A stretch of 64,000 nt of DNA, taken from assembly GCA_018389105.1 (NCBI GenBank), contig JACATO010000059.1, positions 930,001-994,000 of the forward strand, given 5' to 3'. Source of the DNA: Nautilus pompilius. Its lineage: Eukaryota; Mollusca; Cephalopoda; Nautilida; Nautilidae. This document shows positions 1 to 11,958 of this stretch, one piece after another (the first letter of the stretch is position 1; every line of letters begins with the position of its first letter). The notes under the pieces were generated by a model. That model was not told where the DNA came from. It made no database searches and saw nothing but the letters and a program-made list of their open reading frames with translations. Position numbers and translations under genes: made by a program.

Positions 1-1373
1 AGTATATTTGCTAGAACTTATTTTGTCTCACGACATCATTAATTTGATTATACAGTTGATAACTTCCGACATAAAATTACATATACAGACATCTTTCTGC
101 AACTAATGTAGAGTGCAGTAGGTTGCTCAGTAGTACATAATAGTATTGAAACTAGAGAGGTCAATCACGTTATCAGCCTACTGACTAGGTGCCAGGTGGC
201 ACTAGCCAACAGATTCACCAGCCCAATCCGCTCCTGCATGCCAATATGGTTTCAATCATTGTTTTATTACTTGTATCGTTTTTTGTCAATAGGTCAATAA
301 AAGTAAACTACAGTAGAAATTTCAGGCTGGTTCTGTTCTAGTTGGATATTTGACATGTTGGCTTGGATGATGGCCAATTATAACTGATGATTATGAATCG
401 TTTTTGTTTGGAAACATAAAGTTCAAAATACAGTTAAGATAAAGTAAAATTATCAAATTTCTCTAAGGCCCCCAATTTGTCTCTGAATGATACAGCCACC
501 TTTTCCTTTTTTTGGCTGAACATGGATTCCATGTTGGAAAAGCTCTGTAAAATGTGTAAACATGCCCTAGGCATGCCCTCTCTTTGTAGCAGAGTTGGAA
601 TAGTGTGTTTCATTGATTAGATACACATTACAATGTGACTAATGAAGGCCATTTGGACAACCCAGAGTGTTGGAAAAATGGATGTCGGATATACTACTGC
701 ATATGGTCTGTGTGGGCTTTTGAATTAACTCACTTGTTAATGGAAACCACTGGTTATTGTCAAATGAGGTCTGGGCACCAAGGAGTTGATAATGATGATC
801 TTCTGTTGTACAAAATTTGATTTCAGTTCCAGTATTTTTGTCATCTTTCCAGGTTATGTACAAATTTGTAAGCTGTTAACTATACTCGAATTTTGCTCAG
901 TGTCTATGACAGGCTACATAAGAAATTGCTATTGTTGAACTACTGACTAACATTATAAAATTATCTTTTTCTTTTTACTGTTGATTCCTGGAAGAAGAAA
1001 ATTTTCAAAGCACTTTTGTCATTATCTTGTTCTGGTCCCAGAGAAGATTTATCTTATTGAGTATTCCAAATCAAGTGAATAAAATTTATGTAATCAAAAT
1101 TTGTATGCACTTATTATTTTTCAATACACAAAAAGACATTTTACATTTAGAAAGACATGAGAGTGGTATGAAAAGGTTTAGATGTTAAAAATGAACAATT
1201 GTGTTTTTGGTGAATTAGTGCTACATTTGATGTGGTTGTTATCTTTTTGGGGGGGTGTGGTGCAATTGTTGGGGTATGTGTGTGAAGTTGCAAGTATGTG
1301 GTGGGAGCTGGGTCGGGGTTCCACGACAGCTCTTCATAATTGAGGTCTTATTTCGACCTGTATTATTTTTTAG
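1..1373. other. No supported gene; AT-rich flank
   Basis: Mostly AT-rich sequence without a convincing coding region. A methionine-less open frame runs on the + strand from about 108 to 300, but open frames of this length are expected by chance here and no good donor ends it. A G-rich stretch (about 1248-1320) precedes the first exon-like segment. I see no repeat family that I can name. Confidence 0.5.
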
Positions 1374-1444
1374 TATTAGTGTACCTCATCCTAGCCAGAG
1401 CAGGGGCTACCAAACTCCTTCATAATCTAATACGCTCAGGAGAG
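1374..1444 (+). CDS. Candidate internal coding exon (left gene, unknown protein)
   Basis: A T-rich tract ending in AG at 1372-1373 is followed by two bases and 23 open codons, with a GAG|GTAGGT donor-like end at 1444. The encoded peptide includes ARAGATKLLHNLIRSGE, which looks like an alpha-helical segment but which I do not recognise. It ends in phase 0, matching the next candidate exon at 1699. The segment is slightly richer in GC than its surroundings. The frame is short and the donor is not ideal, so chance is a real alternative. Confidence 0.22.
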
Positions 1445-1698
1445 GTAGGTTTATCCAGGCTGAACCCTCTAGAACAGAGTTTTCTCTCTGTGTGTCCTTA
1501 AGACGCTATAAGGGGTAAGGAAGCTTAGGCAATTTTTTATTTTTATTAAATCCAACCGGAGTGGGAGGATATGGGGGGTATTCTGTTTTTATTTTAATTT
1601 TTGTTTTTAAAATCTTTTATTTGTAAATGGATGGAGTTACCTTGCATAATACTGAATATAAACTACCATTTTATAAATAGTTTGCTTATTTCAGTCAG

Positions 1699-1746
1699 TC
1701 CGTGTTAGTTCTATGTGAGCTGACTCTGTCTCACCAGTTTGAAAAT
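1699..1746 (+). CDS. Candidate internal coding exon (left gene, unknown protein)
   Basis: This follows a pyrimidine-rich acceptor (TTGCTTATTTCAGTCAG) and holds 16 open codons (SVLVLCELTLSHQFEN) before a GTATAA donor-like end at 1747. Phase is 0 on both sides, so it joins 1444 and 2658 without a frame break. The peptide is hydrophobic and helical in character. The donor is weak and the exon is very short, so support rests mainly on phase agreement with its neighbours. Confidence 0.2.
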
Positions 1747-2106
1747 GTATAAGGTAGTTTTGGCTGAAACTTAATTTCTTCAGATTACAAGAGCTCTACA
1801 TAAGGAAAATTAATTTCTGCCTTTTGTGTTTACTTGTCAGAATAGAGTTGGGTTTGTATGTTTATTATTGTCACTTGCATTTTTACTTTCAAATTTAAAG
1901 ACCTTAAACAAGTTTAAAAAATTCAAATTTTTGAGAAACTAATGAGATTACTGATAGGAATGCTGTAATGAAAAAACAAAGTGGGTGTGGTAAGGACTGG
2001 CCGTGATTGTAATTAGTAGTAACGTTTTGTGTTGCCTCTTTGGTTTCACTTTCTTTTTTTTTGTATGTATTTTTGGTATTTATGTGGCTTGTAGGCACTG
2101 TATTAT

Positions 2107-2126
2107 AGAGAGAGAGAGAGAGAGAG
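2107..2126. repeat. (GA)n microsatellite
   Basis: Uninterrupted AG/GA dinucleotide run of about 10 units. Confidence 0.9.
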
Positions 2127-2657
2127 GTTTACTAGTGCAGACAAGTTGGTGTATCTTCGATATGAGTAGTCTTCACATTCATTAAGATTTGAAATCCTAT
2201 AAGCATGGATGTGCATACCTGAGCTTGATGATTTGTGAAACCTTGATTTATTTTACTTAGAAGAATTGGAATTCAGTTATCGTTTACTCTTGGCTCAATA
2301 ACAGCCATTGGTTTTAGTCCTTAGGGTATTTGTGTGCAGAAAGTGTTCCTTTCTACATGTGGCAAAAAGATACCATCCTACAAAAAGAAATTGACGATTC
2401 TCTTTTATTTACCAAGTTTCTCATTGTGGTTGAATATACCTATTGTTACCCATATCCAGTCAGAACTTTGGTGCTTTGCTTGATAGTTGATTTTGTTTTT
2501 ATTGCAAATTTTAAACCTTAAAACTTTTAGAGTAATTATTTCTGCCTTTAGTTTTATGTTTTAAATTTACAGGTGATTGAAATTTTACCAGTTAGTTTGT
2601 GGTTAAGATTGCAGCAACAGATTTCCATGGTAGTTAATAAACTGTCCGTCTCTCTAG

Positions 2658-2727
2658 TGGCTAGAGAAAATACTCTCAACTACTCATGTCATTGAAGTTT
2701 TAAGTTACTTTCAAGAAAACTGTTCAG
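2658..2727 (+). CDS. Candidate internal coding exon with strong splice sites
   Basis: The acceptor (AAACTGTCCGTCTCTCTAG) and the donor (TTCAG|GTAAGT) are both strong. Between them are 23 open codons plus one base: WLEKILSTTHVIEVLSYFQ then ENCS. It starts in phase 0 and ends in phase 1. The leftover G combines with the first two bases of the candidate terminal exon at 11762 to make GGA (Gly), so the two join in frame over an intron of about 9 kb. The peptide is probably helical. The protein family is not recognised; no domain can be named from this fragment. Confidence 0.42.
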
Positions 2728-5700
2728 GTAAGTACATAGATACATTTAAAATGAGACTGCTATTAAATATTTTAGATGTCATAAGACATATGAACTTGGT
2801 ATAATGTAGGGAGAACTAGGGTTGGGTAGGGTGGTATTAGAGCAAAATTTGGTTTTCCAAATGTTTAATCCCAGTCTCCCTTACTTTTAGGCTGATATCA
2901 AGTAACTTTTTTTTTTAACTATTAGTAATACGTAAGAACTCTCTCTCTCTCTAATATATTTGTCAGAAAGTTCAGCTGTCAGGTTAATTTTGCATTTCTA
3001 AAACCATTCACTGGACAAGAAGTCATCTTTAATGACAGTTCACTTGTTATTAAATATAAACAGTAGTGAATACAATGTAAAAATGGTTAAGCAAGGATAG
3101 CTCTGTGCTGAACAAGAAAACTTGTTTATTATAAATATCTGTGTAATCATTATGTTTGTGTTTGTTGTAGATTTTAGTGATACATGGTGGTGACTCTAGC
3201 AACAGAATAATTAAAGGCTTTGGTCATTAATGGTAGATTATTTTGTGTGTATATATATATAAAAAAAAAAACTTTGCATGATTGCAAAGAATTGCCACTG
3301 GTGGAACATGCTTAGGGGTTTAGATTTATTATACCACTCCTGCCAGTTATATATAATCTTGTTTTTTCCGATTGTAGCAAATGTAAGAGTTCTGGGTCAT
3401 ACTCTTTTTAGTTGGTGATAGGTGTGGTCATGATGGCAGCAAAATCTGGTTCTTGGAATGCCCTTGACCATTCTTTACCAGTCTGTCATCTGAGCCATTT
3501 GTTTTTTTTTCCAAGACGAGCTTTCCCCTGTTGATGTTTATGCACAGAAATAGTTCAGCTTTTGGTTCCTCAACCAATATATCCAGGCTTCGTACCTGCA
3601 ATGTTAAAAATTCCTTCCGTCTATCAGGTGATGAAGAGAAAATTATGTTGTTGTTAAATGTTCTGGATGCAGTGATGGATTTTTGTCAATAGATATTTCT
3701 ATAAATTGAAAACTGCATTATATTACAAATCTACTCTGTGTCGTGTTAATAACTCAGTGGTTATTGGTTTACATTGGCAGTTTGATTTAAGTTTCTTCAG
3801 AGCTGATGGGTTTTATGTGAAGCCTCATCAAAGTGTAGAATTAAATTATTTTGTTTTAATATTAGTCTCATAAGCCTATCGGAATATATTGTTTAATATT
3901 TATGATCCATACTGATAAAGAAGCAGTTTCCTTCATTAGTTTATCTGGCTAAGAATTAGCTAATGACTTTTCCCTTTCTTTTTGTCTTAAGGGCATAAAT
4001 TCTAGCAAATGTGAAGTGAACTGTGTTATTTTAAAAATTATTTAAAAAGAGAAGCCTTCTGTTGGGTAAGACTGTTCATGGTTTGGTAAAACCATCAAGC
4101 TTGCTTTCCAAAGAATGATGCTATCTGCAGCCTGACTCACTAAAGTTGCCACACAACATTTTCATTCTGGAATCTGTTAAATGTTTATTTCATTTTTTAA
4201 TAATGACTAAAACAAAAAAAAAAGTTACTACAATGCTATTTTATCACTCAGATAAAATGTTACACACATAACTATATTGTATGCCATGACAAAAATTACT
4301 AAAATTCATCTTTGCTAGTTTATAATCTATTTAATAGGTCAAATTTTTCATTAAAATAAGATTTCGGATACATTAGAATTAAAAAAAAAAATGGATGCTG
4401 ACCAACAAGCTTTATCATCTCTGTGAATCTAAAAAAATCACTGGGATGAAGCGAGTATGAAGTCATCCCCCCATCAGATGTGAAGTCTGTTGCATGTCCT
4501 CAAGACCATACTTATGTGGATTGTAAAATGACATAAGACTAAGCAAAATGTCTTCTACCCATAGTGAAGCTGAAGTGTTTTTAATCTCTACTCCCATTTT
4601 GCATAGTTGTCATCATTTGGCTTACACCAGTGTCTACAAGTAACTCTGATGAAGGAGCATAGTGCCATGGTTATCAGTCTTGTGCCACGTGGGGCCTCAC
4701 AGTTCTGAGTTTGGCAGGGAAATCCCTACTAGAGCTCTTTATTTTCAGCTGTGGAAGGAAACGTGTGTTTGGAGAAAGTCCATGCAGCCTGTGGTGAAGG
4801 AATTATGCCAGGGAGGCCAGCTCTATCATCATGGGAAGTGAACTGAGATCCTCATTGGCAGCATTTCAGTAATCTAACAACTGGAGTACTGCACAACTTG
4901 CTTTAGTTGTTAAACATTCCAAAAATACTCTTGGTTTATGTATAAATTTATAAATAATTCTATTTATTCTTAGGTTACTTTGACTAATTTTTTTATTGGT
5001 ACCATCAGTGTATAGAGCTCTGCTTTGGTTGGATACATGTCTATGTTAATGTGCATCATGTGCAGAAACAAAGCCAAATTTGATCATATGAGATTCATAC
5101 AAATTGACATTGGTAAAACTTGAAGGTTTAATGTTACATCTTGTTCCTTTGCATCCAGGTGTTGTAAAATTGTTATCATTTTATCTAACTTTGATTTTAA
5201 ATTAAAGAGAAAACAACAATTACTACATTTACTTTTCTAACACAATGTCTTCATTTCTATTCTGCTGTACTTCATCTTTTGAAACATTTTAGGAAAATGT
5301 AAATAAATAAATAAATGTTTTTAAATTAGTTATTCCCAGTTTGTTTTTTTTTTATGTTCTAATTAACCCTTAAACAGCAGCCACCATTGTCATCTGATGA
5401 TCTGATTGGGAACAGTGGCCATTGTTGTAGGACAATTTAACTTTTCTTGCATCTGTTTAAATTCCAAACTAATTTATGGTAACAACAGAGGCCCATAGAA
5501 GTCACTTGCCAGGTGCAGGGAAAATTTCCTGGTCCTCATCTTTCTAATCGTTATGGATTGTGGATGTTGCTCGACCTTTCAGGGTGATACCTCACCTGAT
5601 GTGTATGCTGCATGGTCATGTGGTAATGATTTCATAACTAACTCTGCCTGTTTTTGATAGAGATAAACAGACAAACCAGACCCCAGGTTACTCCAGATTT

Positions 5701-7460
5701 GTTGGTGCCACCCTCTCTCTCTACATCCTACTTTTCACTCTGCCAGACCAAAGACAAAGATAGTTATATGATGCTTTTGGGTATTTTCATATCGATTTGT
5801 ATATTTATTCTAATTTCATGAAAATCTGTCATTTCATAAAGGGAAAAAAAATCTTTTTGATTTATTTTTTTTTGCACATGCAGTGTTGGGATTTTTGACT
5901 CAATATCAACAGTTAAGAGGTTAAAGGGTCCAAATGTAAATGAAAAAAACACTTAAAACTAGTATGCATTTATTTACTTGTTTTATGCGAGTCAGTTTGA
6001 ATATCGTTGAACAAAAAGATGGGTCACTTCTGAAAACAAGATTCCATGATGTTATTGCCTGCAATTTTAATGATCAATAATATTGCTTTTAAAATTTGCA
6101 TTAGATTCTTTAGAGCCTTTTTATGTGCTTTCTACTCTTTGTTAGAACATCACTTAGTTTTTTCTGGTATTTTTATAATAATGGCCCAAAACAATAAAGC
6201 TAAACTTTTGAAATGTTGTAGAACTGGAAAGTGTGGGAAATAAGTAACTGTAACGAAACATTGGTGGCTGGCCATGATTGTGGACCTTCCAATAAAATAA
6301 TCTATGAGACACACAGGAGGAGATTTGAATAAGAAAGAGAAAAAAGGACTTGACCATAATTAATTTGTGTGAAATGTGGGGAGCCAACAATTATGGCTGC
6401 CAGTGTAGTTACAAAGCTAGTGATAAAGAAAATTGTACATTTTAGTTCTGATTATAACTTGTATGTACAGATAGTGCATTTGATAGTTCTCGATCATGGT
6501 TGAATAATTCTTTTAAAGGACAGACAGACAGTTTCATAAGCTTTGTTCTGATATGCTTCAAAACAACTTTGATGTTAGTATTAGCCATGTAGCTTATTGT
6601 AATTTATTCTGTATCATTGTTTGAATGGATTTTTTAGTCAGTCAGAAAATATGAAAGAAACTTTAATTGTATTCATAGTTTGTCTATAATGCCCTGAAAC
6701 TCTGGTTATCCATTTATCATCAATTTTAAGCTAATCACTTGATTATTCATTTAGCAGCATGAGATACAATATAAAACATCTATAGGGCAGAAAGTAGTAA
6801 CATGCTGTACTGTTCTGAATGGAATGCATTATGTGTAAAACCCAAGCAGAATTGTATCAAAAGCCTTTTCTGAATAAGCCCAAAAGAATGTATTGATTGT
6901 TACCTTGTTTTATTTGTAGTAAAGATAAGATGTGCAAGCTACATCCATCAATCCTATTTATCTTTCATGGGCCATTTTTTTGACCAACTCACCTAGCATG
7001 TTCAGATCCATCATCATCAGAAATGGTTTACAAATGAATTTTAAACCCCAAAAAGTATTTTTTGTACTAAATCATTTCCAAGATTGTTGAAATGACAAAA
7101 ATCAATTACTCTTTCATCGCCTTTATAAAAATTTTTTAATTTTTCCATTTTTATGTTTTGGTGAGCTGCCAGCAGACTGGTTTAGGGATGAGGTTGCTCA
7201 CAGCAACCTACCAAGAACCACTGGGATTATGGTGATCAAATAAATATCTTCATTTTGTCAAAACATTAATTTTTATGCAACACTTTTCTGAAACCATTGG
7301 CAGTTTCCTAACTATTGATAGTGTCACCTCTCTCTCTCTCTTGCAAAACTAGTATGGATGCTGGAAGTGAGTGGGTTTTATATTTTATAAAATAAAATCT
7401 GTTTAACCCTTTCTTTAGAAGAATGCATGCCTGTTGCTGTCTAATAATCTCTCAGCAGAG
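2728..7460. other. Putative intron, no gene seen
   Basis: AT-rich sequence with short CT/GA runs, and a GC-richer island around 4430-4870 that resembles an old repeat but has no recognisable ends or protein. A possible TTAA-flanked element is listed separately. Short acceptor-like sites occur (for example at 3170), but the following frames end in stops without a good donor. Confidence 0.5.
5363..5924. mobile_element. Possible piggyBac-type MITE (weak)
   Basis: TTAA at 5363-5366 is followed by CCCTTAAACAG. A second TTAA at 5921-5924 is preceded by a sequence whose complement reads CCTCTTAACTG. The paired TTAA and similar inward ends suggest a non-autonomous piggyBac-like element of about 560 bp. 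The ends match only partly and TTAA is common in AT-rich DNA, so this is weak. Confidence 0.25.
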
Positions 7461-7468
7461 TCCTAGGC

Positions 7469-8170
7469 CTATGTCACATAACTATGGAGACCCTTATATT
7501 TTCGTACCTGATTTTTGTCCAGTTGCTTTGCTTTGCAGTTTTTAATTGCCAGTATAGTCAAATCATCTAGGTGATCTTGTGCCTTTGATGAATGAAGGTA
7601 GGCTTTAATTATCTTTAGCTTGGAGAATGAAAATTCAGCTATGCACAGTGGAGCATACACAAAACAGTGAGTTCAGGTATAGATGATGATATGTTTCCTT
7701 TGAAGTGCATTTGAAGTACATAAAAAATTCTGCTTTTGTTTTAAATTTCTCAAAAAAACGCTTGCTAGATTGGGCTAACTGATCAGACACTCTTCATGTA
7801 CTTGAAGTGGCTTGCCATATTTCTCTGCTTTGTATAATTTCTGGAGCTGCTCTGATAGCTTTTTTTTAATGATATGATGATCTAAAGCTAAAATTATTAT
7901 ATTCTCTTCAATTACAAGATTAATGAGCTTATTTTGTTCTTCAGTCACCCTTTTAAATCTTTTATATTTTTATATTATCAATGACAGATTTTAGATGTGA
8001 GCTGATAAGATTACCCATGTCATTTATAAAATTACTATTTTTCATAAGATCAGAAATTATGCTGGTTGTATATCCATATCATATAGAATAATGTTGGCCA
8101 TGGATATCTTCAAATGTATTCAAATCAACTCCAGATAAAGAAAGTAGAATCAGATTTGATAAAATTTATC
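7469..8170 (-). pseudogene. hAT transposase fossil, ZMYM1-like, C-terminal part
   Basis: The - strand frame at 7469-7660 carries EFSFSKLKIIKAYLHSS followed by QDHLDDLTILAIKN. This matches the C-terminal dimerisation region of hAT transposases of the zinc-finger MYM-type 1-like / TTF-type group, where a typical form is SFSKLKIIKNYLRS...QDRLNGLAMLSIE. Upstream on the same strand to about 8170 the translation is recognisably coding-derived but broken by stops and frameshifts. The N-terminal zinc finger and catalytic region are missing or unrecognisable. No terminal repeats were found. It lies directly beside mariner copy 1 but is an older, independent insertion. Confidence 0.75.
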
Positions 8171-8337
8171 AAAAGGTAACCATTTTACTTTTCCTATTTT
8201 CGTTCAAATAAACTATCTACCTACTATTGGTATAGTTAATTACTCATATAAATTAACTTCATGGTGTCTGTTTACCTGTGTATTTACTTATAAATAAATT
8301 ATGTTGGGCAAATACGTATTGTAATACAAAGTATATA

Positions 8338-9655
8338 TGAGGTCTGTCGAAAAAGTATCCGACCTTAGGCTGGGGAAAAAAAAATTACGTACTTGGTGGG
8401 GTTCATTTGCTAATCCCCATCGAAGTGGGCCCCTTGTGCCTCCACACACTTAGCCTAGCGATCCTTCCACTGTTTGAAGCACATCTCTAATGTTGCTTCT
8501 GGAATGGCTCTCAGCTCCACTGTCGCATGCCGCATGATGTCCTCTTGGCTCTCAAAGCGGAAGCCTTTCAGTGGCATCTTCACTTTTGGGAACAAACAGA
8601 AGTCAGAAGGAGCCATGTCTGGAGAGTAGGGAGCCTGGCAAATGAGTGAAATGCCTTTGTCAAGAAACCTTGGATCAGCTGCGACGAATGAGCCGGGGCG
8701 TTGTCATGATGCCGTTTTGCGAGGCCAACAGATCCAGTCTCTTGTGCCGAACTGCATCAAGAACATGTCGGACTTCCTGATAGTACTCCTTTGTAACTGT
8801 TTGTCCTTCTGGTGCTTATGATGCACAACGCCTCGGTAGTAAAAGAAAACAGTCAGCATCACCTTGACTTTGCTCCAGACCTGACGTGCTTTTTTTTGGG
8901 CCTTGGCGATGTTTGGTGCTTCCACTCTGATGACTGAGCTTTGGATTCTGGGTCATACTCGTACATCCACATCTCATCTCCAGTTATTACGGTATTCTGG
9001 AACTCAGGATCCCTGTTGGCAGTATCCAGCAGATCCTACGCAACCTTAAGACGAAGTTGTTGTTGTTCCTGAAAAAGCAGCTTGGGCACAAATTTTGCTG
9101 CCACTCTCCGCAAGCCCAAATCCTCCTTTAAAATTGCATGTGCAGAATCTTTACTGATTTCAACCTTGTCACCAATTTTCCGCACCATCAAACGACGATC
9201 CTCCATTATCAATGTCCGCACTTTCTCGATAACAACTGCATTGTGGCTTGTTGATGGCCTCCTGGAACACTGGTCACTCTCCACCTATGTGCGGCCATCT
9301 TTGAGACTGTTGTACCATTCTTTTATTTGGATAACACCCATGGCATTGTCACCAAAAGCCTGTTGAATTTTGCGAATTGTTTCTACTTGGGTATCTCCAA
9401 GCTTTTTGGCAAAACTTGATGCAAGATCGTTGCTCCACACGTTCCGTCATCACAGGCGAAATGAAAATGCGACGAGTAAGTGGTACAGCACCTCACATGC
9501 TGGCTGCCTGACAGCAAATGACGCAATCCAGCAAACCAGCCAAAAACGCATGTGCATGAAGGCATGCGGCTCCAGTATGCACACTTTTGCCTCCCTAACA
9601 TCATTACTTCCCACGGGGAAAAAATAAAGTCGGATACTTTTTCGACAGATCTCGT
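8338..9655 (-). mobile_element. mariner element copy 1 (both ends present)
   Basis: The left end begins TGAGGTCTGTCGAAAAAGTA after a TA at 8336-8337. The right end, read on the complement, begins CGAGATCTGTCGAAAAAG, next to a TA at 9656-9657. The inverted repeats extend about 26 bp with few differences. Length is about 1.32 kb, normal for mariner. The inside is one transposase gene on the - strand preceded by about 200 bp of leader. TA target duplication and end sequence agree with copy 3 at 55960-57286, and with the single retained end of copy 2. Confidence 0.93.
8360..9450 (-). pseudogene. mariner transposase, broken (copy 1)
   Basis: Mariner transposases cut and paste DNA at TA sites using a DD34D triad. 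The start is the ATG at 9450. The N-terminal helix-turn-helix region (VEQRSCIKFCQK, then WYN...KDGRT) and the linker region (SKDSAHAILKEDLGLRRVAA) are recognisable. All three catalytic aspartates survive: TGDEMW, HHDNAPAH and YSPDMAPSD. The gene is dead: one extra A in an A run after KFCQK shifts the frame, stops follow KDGRT and RLKVA, and an 8-A run (6 in copy 3) shifts the frame again near 8890. The protein resembles the GVQW3-like mariner proteins annotated in octopus. Confidence 0.9.
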
Positions 9656-9928
9656 TAATGGCTGTATAGTTTATATTTCACCATTTTTTGTATGCACATA
9701 CCTACACAGTACCAACAGGATCATGCATGTAGTATGTATACTGTATGCAACACATGTAATAGCATCATTCTTACTGACTGATTTCATGCCTCAATATTTC
9801 TAACTTTTTATATCATATATGTACATTCTGTATACACGATTCTATTGCATTTTCTCCTTATAATCATCCCTGATTATTTATCTCTGTTGTGATGTAACAT
9901 ATATCTGACGCTACACACATACCCAGTC

Positions 9929-10028
9929 ACTAGTGTAGCTAAGGGGGGGGATCCATCTCTGGCGGCAATTTTTTGGGGCAGCGCCTTTGATCTACTGCCT
10001 TCGGCACAAACTCTAGCTACGCCACTGC
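9929..10028. mobile_element. hAT-type MITE, 100 bp, with 8-bp target duplication
   Basis: An exact direct repeat ACCCAGTC lies at 9921-9928 and 10029-10036. The 100 bp between them start ACTAGTGTAGCTAAGG and end CTCTAGCTACGCCACTGC. The right end on the complement is GCAGTGGCGTAGCTAG, so the ends are inverted repeats with a small gap. An 8-bp duplication with a CAGTGGCGTAGC-type end is characteristic of hAT elements. There is no coding capacity. The interior includes a G8 run. Confidence 0.8.
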
Positions 10029-10156
10029 ACCCAGTCCCTTAATTGTGATACTCATCTGTTGCATTTTGTTCTGACTGGTCGCTTTAGCTTGAATTAGTCA
10101 TTTGGGGATGAAACACAAAATTGTTTCGAAGAAGTACATAGTAATTTCATTTAACC

Positions 10157-10185
10157 AAAAAAAAAAAAAAAAAAATTTTTTTTTT
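10157..10185. repeat. A19/T10 homopolymer palindrome
   Basis: A run of about 19 A is followed at once by about 10 T, making a perfect inverted homopolymer junction. Confidence 0.9.
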
Positions 10186-10898
10186 CATCAATTTATGTTG
10201 TTGATCCCTAAACAGATTTTTATGCTCAGGCTGCCTAGGTGAGTGTCATGATGATTGAGAGTGTGTGTGGGGAGTGTTTCTTGAGTGGATAGCTTTGGTT
10301 TTGTACAGTTTATGTCACGGGAAAAGAAATGTGCAATCAACAGATTTTCCTTATTCCCTTTCATTTCATGTAAACCTTTTGTTGTTGTTGTTAAAGTGAA
10401 GTTAACTCTTCATGTGGTGTTGATATAAATAGTAATTTTTAATTGTTAATGTTTTATAACTTTTAGATGCGCTTTAGTTTGTTCACAAATCTCTATTTCA
10501 CACTGTACAGACAGGCAGAATAACATGGACGCTCTCAGAACTCGTTTCTCAGTTGATTTTTTTGCTTTGTATTTTAATGAAACTGGTGTTGAAAATTCAA
10601 GCTGCTACTGTTGCTTTTTTTTCTAACAAAATAATGAAGCCAATAAAAATTTACTGGAGTGATACCAATTAAAATGAGAAAAGGGCTACATGTCAGCTTT
10701 ATTGAAATTTTTGTCTCCAGAGGTCTTACATTTTCTGTTTTCCTTGCAGCTTATTAAAGCTGAAGATCAATTGTTTTGTGTTAGTGTCCTGTCTGTAGAT
10801 TTGCTGGCTAATTATGTGTTTTAGGGCATTTGAAAGCAATGGGAGGTGGTCCTGCTGCTGGAATGTCACAGCATATAGCAGTATATTGATGGAACCCT

Positions 10899-10932
10899 CT
10901 TTCTCTCTCTATATATGTGTGTGTGTGTGTAT
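10899..10932. repeat. Compound CT / TA / TG microsatellite
   Basis: Adjacent CT, AT and GT dinucleotide runs. Confidence 0.85.
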
Positions 10933-11761
10933 AGCACAATCAATATATTTCCTTCACTTTGCTCCAGGTTATCATGGTTGAATTGTTATAATACTTGTTA
11001 ATTAAATATTTTATTATGACTTCACATAGGTGTGTTGTATCAGCAAGGTCAGGCAGGACTGTTTGCTTCTAGAATGGAAGACAATGAGTTTCAAATTTAA
11101 TGATGAACTAAGTGTTGGAAAAAAATACTAGACCACAAACCATGACAGTTCTTTAAGAGTGAAGGAAAGACAATTGATAGGAAGGATATAATTTGTGAAA
11201 TTTTTTTAAAAAGTTACCTGTAATTAGATGAAAATAAAATAATCACAAGTTTTACAAAATGCTTGCAGTTAATAGACCACAGACTTTTAGTTTTTGTTCA
11301 TGGAGAATGGCCAACACACATGAACCAGTGGTAATAATGAGGTCATGAATTATAATTACTAGTAATTCTCTCTCTCTATTTTTCTACATGACCATTTTAA
11401 TTTTAAAGCAGATATAAAATAAAATGGTTGTTTATTTGTTATCTCTCCCCCACTCCAGAGCCACAAGTGTTCGTTCACTTTATTTACTACAACTGTATGA
11501 AGAAAGCTTTAATATGTCAATGATTGATACTGTAAATCATTCAAGAAATTTATAAAGGTCTGTACTTTATCCTGAAAAATACATTAATAAAACAGTGAGT
11601 TTACACGAATGGGTACTTTCATTTTAAGAGTACAGTATCTTGTAAAATTGCCAGTCATGCTATCAACATGTATTACAGTAATAACGTTGACCATGCCTTT
11701 GTTTTTAAACTGCAATGCATATGAACTTTTCTGTTAAACTTTTTTTTTTTTTTTGTAAAAG

Positions 11762-11853
11762 GAAATGTAATTATGAGCCCACGAGATCGTTATCTCCAGG
11801 ATTTCCAGCTACTCTTAGAGAAACTGAAAATTGCTGAGGAGAGTTCCTTCTAA
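11762..11853 (+). CDS. Candidate terminal coding exon, unknown protein
   Basis: A run of 16 or more T, then GTAAAAG, gives a near-ideal acceptor ending at 11761. The following 92 nt encode, after two bases that complete a glycine from the 2727 donor, 29 residues and a TAA: NVIMSPRDRYLQDFQ, then LLLEKLKIAEESSF. This is a charged amphipathic helix typical of a protein C-terminus. Base composition is richer than the flanks up to about 11900. A polyadenylation signal AATAAA follows at 11953, so the transcript could end near 11975. The phase match with 2658-2727 supports a real + strand gene, but the family is not recognised. Confidence 0.45.
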
Positions 11854-11952
11854 ACCCCATACACGGAACAAACCTGATGTACGGAGGCTGATGTCATTCG
11901 TAGTTTAATTCCTGAACCTATTCATGTTGATGGATTTTTAGTGATTTTTTTG

Positions 11953-11958
11953 AAATAA
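11953..11958 (+). terminator. Candidate polyadenylation signal AATAAA
   Basis: AATAAA lies 100 nt downstream of the TAA of the candidate terminal exon. Further AATAAA motifs occur nearby (about 12086), as expected in AT-rich DNA, so the exact one used is unknown. Confidence 0.35.

Noticed and set aside
3170-3230. Acceptor-like site with a short frame that could be an alternative last exon after 2727
   Set aside because: In the required phase it encodes only a few residues before a stop and has no clear polyadenylation context.
9082-9366. + strand open frames across mariner copy 1 (also 34270-34554 in copy 2)
   Set aside because: They are the antisense shadow of the transposase gene, and the same frames appear in every copy.
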